Below, piece after piece: positions 14,464-19,133 of a stretch of 19,133 nucleotides of DNA; position 1 is the first letter of the stretch, and the number at the start of each line of letters is the position of its first letter. The stretch lies in the NCBI GenBank assembly GCA_964400725.1, contig CAYNVS010000051.1, forward strand, positions 1 to 19,133, read 5' to 3'. The translations under genes and the position numbers were made by a program. The notes beneath the pieces were generated by a model. It was not told where the DNA came from. It saw nothing but the letters and a program-made list of their open reading frames with translations, and made no database searches. This stretch comes from CAYNVS01 sp964400725. GTDB lineage: Bacteria; Myxococcota_A; SURF-8; CAYNVS01.

Positions 14464-15039
14464 ATGCAACTAACCCCTTCCGAAATTATCGAATACCTGT
14501 TTTGTCCTAGATTTATCTATTTTATGCACGCGCTTAATATTCCGCAACATGAGGACAAACGATACAAAGTTACCAAAGGTCGGGAAGTTCACGAAGAAAA
14601 GGCCGAAATAAACAAAGAATATCTTCGCAAGCGCATCGGCGTAACGGCAAAAGAACTTAACGTTTACATGTCGAGCGAGCGGCTGTATTTAAAAGGCGAA
14701 GTGGACGAGGTTTTAACCCTTGCCGACGGAAGCATGGCTCCGCTCGACTACAAGTTCGCGGAATACAAGGAGGTTCAATACAAAACGCAATTTTATCAAT
14801 CTCTGTGTTACGCCATGCTTATAACGGAAACTTACGGCAAACCCGCAAATAAAGGCTTCATCGTTTACACGCGGTCGAGCAACAAGCTTATCGAATTGCA
14901 GTTTTGCCAAAACGACGTGGACGAGCTGAACGAAATCATAAAGCAAATGCTGCTAATCATTCAGAAAGGATTTTACCCGAAAGGAACGGCGTCGAAGGCG
15001 CGGTGCCTCGATTGCACTTACCGTAATATTTGCGCGTGA
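14464..15039 (+). CDS. cas4: Cas4 iron-sulfur exonuclease
   Basis: A 191-aa PD-(D/E)xK nuclease that trims pre-spacers and sets PAM choice and orientation with Cas1-Cas2. The first cluster cysteine is Cys14 (LFCPR) and the C-terminal three are Cys181, Cys184 and Cys190 (CLDCTYRNIC). The nuclease core shows His43 (GREVHEE), Asp81 (KGEVDEV), Asp95 and Lys97 (PLDYKFAE) and the QxxxY-type helix TQFYQSLCYAM (108-118). The gene begins 6 bases after the cas3 stop and has no clear ribosome site, so its translation probably depends on ribosomes finishing cas3. Cas1 follows after 15 bases. Confidence 0.94.
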   Translation: MQLTPSEIIEYLFCPRFIYFMHALNIPQHEDKRYKVTKGREVHEEKAEINKEYLRKRIGVTAKELNVYMSSERLYLKGEVDEVLTLADGSMAPLDYKFAEYKEVQYKTQFYQSLCYAMLITETYGKPANKGFIVYTRSSNKLIELQFCQNDVDELNEIIKQMLLIIQKGFYPKGTASKARCLDCTYRNICA

Positions 15040-15054
15040 ATTTTTGGAGGGTTC

Positions 15055-16056
15055 ATGCAGCTTGTTATAAATAGCCGCGGGGCTTATATTCGCAAAGCCG
15101 GGGAATGCTTCGATGTTACGGTGGACGAGAAGAAAACCGAAATTTCTGCGCAGAAGGTTCAATCCATTTTAATAACGACTTCGGTTTTAATTTCAACCGA
15201 CGCGCTGCTGCTGGCATCCGAACACAATATCGACGTGGTTTTTTTAGACCATTTCGGAAATCCGTTTTCAAGGGTTTGGCATTCGCGCTTCGGCTCCACG
15301 ACTTATATAAGGCGGCGTCAGCTTGAAATATCCGAGAACGCTCAAGGGGTCGAGCTCGCCAAAGAATGGATCGGCGAAAAAATTGGAAACCAGATAGAAC
15401 TGCTTGAAAAATTAAAGAAAACCCGCGAACCAAAGAAGGAAGAAATTGACGGTTATATAATTCAAATGGTCGAGACAAAAATAAGGCTATCGCAATTGCG
15501 AGGAGATTCGGTCGAAGAAATACGCGCCTCCGTAATGGCTATAGAGGGCGCAGCCGGTAAAACTTATTTTGAAGCGTTGAGTTTTATAATACCTGAACAG
15601 TACGCGTTTGAGGGAAGGTCGCGCAATCCTGCAAAAGACCCGTTCAACGCGTTTTTAAATTACGGGTACGGGATATTGTATTCCAAAGTCGAGAGGGCGT
15701 GCGTTATATCGGGGCTCGATCCGTATATCGGTTTGTTGCATACCGACAACTACGGTAAAAAATCGTTTGTTTTCGACGTTATAGAGCTTTACCGCGCCAT
15801 GATCGACGAAATCGTGATAAAACTGTTCAGCAAGCGGATGGTTAAGCAGGATATGTGCAGAGAGCTTCCCAAGGGCGTCGCGCTTGATAAACCAGGCAAG
15901 GAACTACTTATCGGAGAATACAACAAAGAGATGGATGAAACTGTGCGGTATCGCGGGCGAAACATTAAAAAGGCGAACGTTATCGAATTTGAATGCCACC
16001 GAATAGCCAACCGGCTGATAGGAGACGAAAAAGATGTTGACATGGGTAGTGTATGA
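15055..16056 (+). CDS. cas1: Cas1 integrase
   Basis: A 333-aa integrase that inserts new spacers next to the leader with Cas2. The expected catalytic residues are visible: Glu164 in AIEGAAGKTYF, His229 in LLHTDNYGK, and Asp241/Glu244 in FVFDVIELYR. The N-terminal beta domain carries LDHFGNPFSRVWHSRFG (64-80), typical of type I-B Cas1. The ribosome site GGAGGG lies 3-4 bases before the ATG. It overlaps cas2 by 23 bases. The length is normal for type I Cas1. Confidence 0.96.
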   Translation: MQLVINSRGAYIRKAGECFDVTVDEKKTEISAQKVQSILITTSVLISTDALLLASEHNIDVVFLDHFGNPFSRVWHSRFGSTTYIRRRQLEISENAQGVELAKEWIGEKIGNQIELLEKLKKTREPKKEEIDGYIIQMVETKIRLSQLRGDSVEEIRASVMAIEGAAGKTYFEALSFIIPEQYAFEGRSRNPAKDPFNAFLNYGYGILYSKVERACVISGLDPYIGLLHTDNYGKKSFVFDVIELYRAMIDEIVIKLFSKRMVKQDMCRELPKGVALDKPGKELLIGEYNKEMDETVRYRGRNIKKANVIEFECHRIANRLIGDEKDVDMGSV

Positions 16057-16324
16057 CATTTCGAAAAACAAAACGCGCAACAAAGTAATAAAATTATGCA
16101 AGGAGGCGGGGCTTTACCGCGTGCAGAAAAGCGTGTTTTTGGGGAACGTGGAACGGAACCGTATAGACGAGCTTCACGTTCAATGCGGCGACAGTATTGA
16201 TAATAAAACGGATTCGTTGTATATTTTCCCTATGTGCGAGGACGACTTCAGAAAAGTGAAGACCTCGGGAAACGCCTTTGACAAGACGCTTGTAAGCGAC
16301 GAAATATTGGCAAAATTCTTTTAA
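16034..16324 (+). CDS. cas2: Cas2 adaptation protein
   Basis: A 96-aa Cas2, the structural partner of Cas1 in spacer integration. The N-terminal strand MLTWVVYDISKNKTRNKV with Asp8 and the following LYRVQKSVFLGNV segment are diagnostic, as is SLYIFPMCEDDFRKV near residues 61-75. The ribosome site GGAGA lies 8 bases before the ATG, within the end of cas1. It is the last gene of the operon, followed by the leader and array. Confidence 0.96.
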   Translation: MLTWVVYDISKNKTRNKVIKLCKEAGLYRVQKSVFLGNVERNRIDELHVQCGDSIDNKTDSLYIFPMCEDDFRKVKTSGNAFDKTLVSDEILAKFF

Positions 16325-16525
16325 GAATGTGCGGAATTTATCGGACGATTTTTGTTGTTTGAAAACAGAATATTGATATCATTAGAGAAATTGACAATCC
16401 TAGACATGTAAAAGGGGGCGAATTTTCTGGATTTTTATATATTTTTATCGTATAAAAGAACTGGAAAGAGTTCATTGAAAATCAGCGTAATAGCTTGAGA
16501 CCATTATAAATAGCCGAAATGAGCT
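16325..16525 (+). promoter_or_regulatory. CRISPR leader
   Basis: This AT-rich stretch between cas2 and the first repeat should hold the array promoter and the site recognised during spacer insertion. A possible promoter is TTGTTT (16355-16360) with TATCAT (16377-16382), 16 bases apart. TTGACA at about 16392 lacks a good -10, and TATAAA at about 16451 is another candidate -10. ATTGAAA (16474-16480) repeats the last bases of the CRISPR repeat. The orientation fits: the array lies downstream of cas2 and repeats end in ATTGAAAC, the crRNA handle. Confidence 0.7.
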
Positions 16526-19133
16526 CTTTTTAAGCGACATCCAGCAGAACAAGGATTGAAACATGTAGATGTTTCCTTTATCTGCGTTTGCCGGAAGTCT
16601 TTTTAAGCGACATCCAGCAGAACAAGGATTGAAACATGTTCGCAATGTCGTCAGCCGATAAAATATAATCAACTTTTTAAGCGACATCCAGCAGAACAAG
16701 GATTGAAACTCGTCAACGCCCATCAGCCGCTCTCCATACCACGGGCTTTTTAAGCGACATCCAGCAGAACAAGGATTGAAACTCTTGTAACGCTCCGCGA
16801 ATGCGGTTGACCTTGCTTCTTTTTAAGCGACATCCAGCAGAACAAGGATTGAAACGTTATTCCTTCGCACCATTGATTATTGCGTAATTCCCTTTTTAAG
16901 CGACATCCAGCAGAACAAGGATTGAAACATCAAGGGCGTGTCCTACTCCGAAGCGATTGCGGGCTTTTTAAGCGACATCCAGCAGAACAAGGATTGAAAC
17001 CCTTGCACAAAAAAAACGTAATTGTCAAGTGTTTTCTTTTTAAGCGACATCCAGCAGAACAAGGATTGAAACTGGAAACATATAGGCAGGCCAACAAACG
17101 CAACATGCTTTTTAAGCGACATCCAGCAGAACAAGGATTGAAACAAAACGTGCGCCGCTTACCGCTCTCTATCTTTCGAGCTTTTTAAGCGACATCCAGC
17201 AGAACAAGGATTGAAACCGACCAAAGGTTCCACCCTTACCATCACCAGTCAACTTTTTAAGCGACATCCAGCAGAACAAGGATTGAAACCTCATACGAGT
17301 CCCTCCGCGAACTGTAAAGGATTACTTTTTAAGCGACATCCAGCAGAACAAGGATTGAAACACTCAAAACAAGGAGAAAACAATGAGCACGAAAACTCTT
17401 TTTAAGCGACATCCAGCAGAACAAGGATTGAAACAAAACTTGTTCAAAACAAGTTGTATAGGGTCTTCAACTTTTTAAGCGACATCCAGCAGAACAAGGA
17501 TTGAAACTAAATTTGCGCTTGATGTTCCGATTGAGTCTCAAACTTTTTAAGCGACATCCAGCAGAACAAGGATTGAAACTGCGCGGTACTGAGTTCGTCA
17601 ACTGACGACGTTCTGCTTTTTAAGCGACATCCAGCAGAACAAGGATTGAAACAGCTCCTGAAAATTCTCGGCATTGGAGCGGTGCGGACTTTTTAAGCGA
17701 CATCCAGCAGAACAAGGATTGAAACAGCGCGTGATCAACTTCATCTCGCTCCTTCCAACCGGCTTTTTAAGCGACATCCAGCAGAACAAGGATTGAAACG
17801 CGAGCGCGAACGAGAGCCAAATAAAATGGAACGCGCTTTTTAAGCGACATCCAGCAGAACAAGGATTGAAACACCCCGTTTGGGCGGCGTTGGCTATAAT
17901 TGCCGATTATCTTTTTAAGCGACATCCGGCAGAACAAGGATTGAAACTTGTCTTGCGCCGGTTTACCGCGAAGGGCAGCACGCCTTTTTAAGCGACATCC
18001 AGCAGAACAAGGATTGAAACGAACTGGAAGACAAGCTAAAAGAGGTCGGAATTATTCTTTTTAAGCGACATCCAGCAGAACAAGGATTGAAACCAACGCC
18101 CGATGAGCTTTTCGGCCCGCGTTCAATCACTTTTTAAGCGACATCCAGCAGAACAAGGATTGAAACTCAAGCGATATGATTTTTTCGGCCATCCCCTCGA
18201 TGTCTTTTTAAGCGACATCCAGCAGAACAAGGATTGAAACGACATCTTGCCTTGCCTCTATACCAGAGGCAAGTACTTTTTAAGCGACATCCAGCAGAAC
18301 AAGGATTGAAACGCGCCTACTTCCTCATACATTTCATCGAACATCATCCTTTTTAAGCGACATCCAGCAGAACAAGGATTGAAACCTTCTTTGCTGACGA
18401 GGTGAAATATGTGGCCGTTTAACTTTTTAAGCGACATCCAGCAGAACAAGGATTGAAACAATAAGTGCTCAAAAGATTCCATACTACAAAGTATTCTTTT
18501 TAAGCGACATCCAGCAGAACAAGGATTGAAACCTTACTCTTCCCAGTGTCGTGTTGGCATTCATTTATCTTTTTAAGCGACATCCAGCAGAACAAGGATT
18601 GAAACGTCGAATTACAAATCAAGCTGCGTGAAAAATTCATCTTTTTAAGCGACATCCAGCAGAACAAGGATTGAAACCAGCCTACGCAGTGCAGGCACGT
18701 AAACGAGTAATAGCTTTTTAAGCGACATCCAGCAGAACAAGGATTGAAACACAACCCAAAAGCAAGGAGAAACGAAAATGAAAAACTTTTTAAGCGACAT
18801 CCAGCAGAACAAGGATTGAAACAGTCAACGCGCCTCGTTTTGGGACAGGTTGCCCCGTGCTTTTTAAGCGACATCCAGCAGAACAAGGATTGAAACTGAA
18901 AAACGTAATAATTAATGCGATTGCGCAAAAAACTTTTTAAGCGACATCCAGCAGAACAAGGATTGAAACGGCAACCGCATTGAGTAGAGTTACACACTCT
19001 ACCAACTTTTTAAGCGACATCCAGCAGAACAAGGATTGAAACTCTCGACGGAGTTTCGGCGAAGTCGCTCATCACGCGCTTTTTAAGCGACATCCAGCAG
19101 AACAAGGATTGAAACGACATCTTGCCTTGCCTC
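16526..19133 (+). CRISPR. CRISPR array, 36 repeats of 37 bp, open at the right edge
   Basis: Repeats of 37 bp begin CTTTTTAAGCG and end GGATTGAAAC, at 16526, 16599, 16673 and so on to 19079. All copies read the same except repeat 20 (17911-17947), which has G instead of A at its 18th base (17928). There are 35 complete spacers of 35-38 bp, mostly 36, plus a truncated 36th (19116-19133). The array is downstream of the leader and transcribed left to right, so spacers near 16563 are the newest. The ATTGAAAC end is the handle left by Cas6. No degenerate terminal repeat is seen, so the array continues outside the window. Apparent open reading frames within it are artefacts of the repeats. Confidence 0.99.
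18241..18275 (+). repeat. Spacer 24, inverted-repeat spacer whose first 18 bases recur as spacer 36
   Basis: This 35-bp spacer contains CTTGCCTCT (18251-18259) and AGAGGCAAG (18265-18273), a 9-bp stem with a 5-base loop. Its first 18 bases (18241-18258) are identical to everything visible of spacer 36 (19116-19133), where the window ends. The flanking spacers differ, so this is a duplication of one spacer or of a block that starts with it. Confidence 0.85.

Noticed and set aside
16472..18997. Open reading frames on both strands within the array, with repeated FKRHPAEQGLK- or FQSLFCWMSLKK-type stretches
   Set aside because: They are translations of the CRISPR repeat and spacers, not proteins.
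16526..19133. Self-targeting: spacers matching the element genes in this window
   Set aside because: I saw no spacer match in 1-16325 by eye. This was not exhaustive; a proper search of all 36 spacers would settle it.
1..19133. tRNA or rRNA genes, insertion sequences
   Set aside because: No cloverleaf-like segment, rRNA-like stretch or DDE transposase was seen.

Overview
This is bacterial DNA with two blocks. Block one (about 1-8017) is a phage- or integrative-element-like module. Block two (about 8196-19133) is a complete CRISPR-Cas type I-B locus with a long array that runs off the right edge. Strong Shine-Dalgarno sites (AAGGAG-like), short or overlapping gene junctions and bacterial Cas families all point to a bacterium. 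The phylum cannot be fixed from the window; an anaerobe of the Clostridia/Elusimicrobiota/Spirochaetota/Synergistota sort is only a guess. The cas genes look richer in A+T and lysine/asparagine codons than the element genes beside them.

Block one, minus strand, read from right to left: an unrecognised lysine-rich 328-aa protein (4398-5384); a small Com-like zinc-finger protein (4074-4262); a sigma-factor-like protein (3154-3984); a 67-aa protein (2934-3137); a large fused primase-helicase (219-2813) with an AEP-like primase domain, PriCT-2 and a D5/SF3 helicase; and the first 21 codons of what looks like a ParB-domain protein (1-65). On the plus strand, after a divergent intergenic region, come a 68-aa protein (5577-5783), a DUF2924 protein (5776-6252) and a large serine recombinase (6245-8017), all overlapping by a few bases. 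This resembles the replication/regulation and integration genes of a prophage or integrative element. The recombinase end abuts the cas operon, so the element boundary or attachment site may lie in 8018-8195.

Block two, plus strand: cas6-cas8b(cst1-like)-cas7(cst2/DevR-like)-cas5-cas3-cas4-cas1-cas2, with gaps of 15 bases or less or with overlaps. A roughly 200-base leader follows, then 36 repeats of 37 bp with spacers of 35-38 bp. Cas6 would cut the transcript so that each crRNA carries the 8-nt handle ATTGAAAC. Cas8b, Cas7, Cas5 and probably an internally translated Cas11b form Cascade. Cas3 (HD nuclease plus helicase) destroys targets. Cas4-Cas1-Cas2 acquire spacers. All the catalytic residues I could look for are present, so the system appears intact.

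The most interesting points are: a ribosome binding site plus in-frame ATG inside cas8b that would yield a 111-aa Cas11b; loss of the CXXC pairs that name the Cst1 family; several spacers that are strong inverted repeats or span phage-like ribosome-binding-site/start-codon junctions; an apparent spacer duplication at the window edge; inverted repeats over the start or ribosome binding site of two element genes; and a G-quadruplex motif just downstream of the primase gene.
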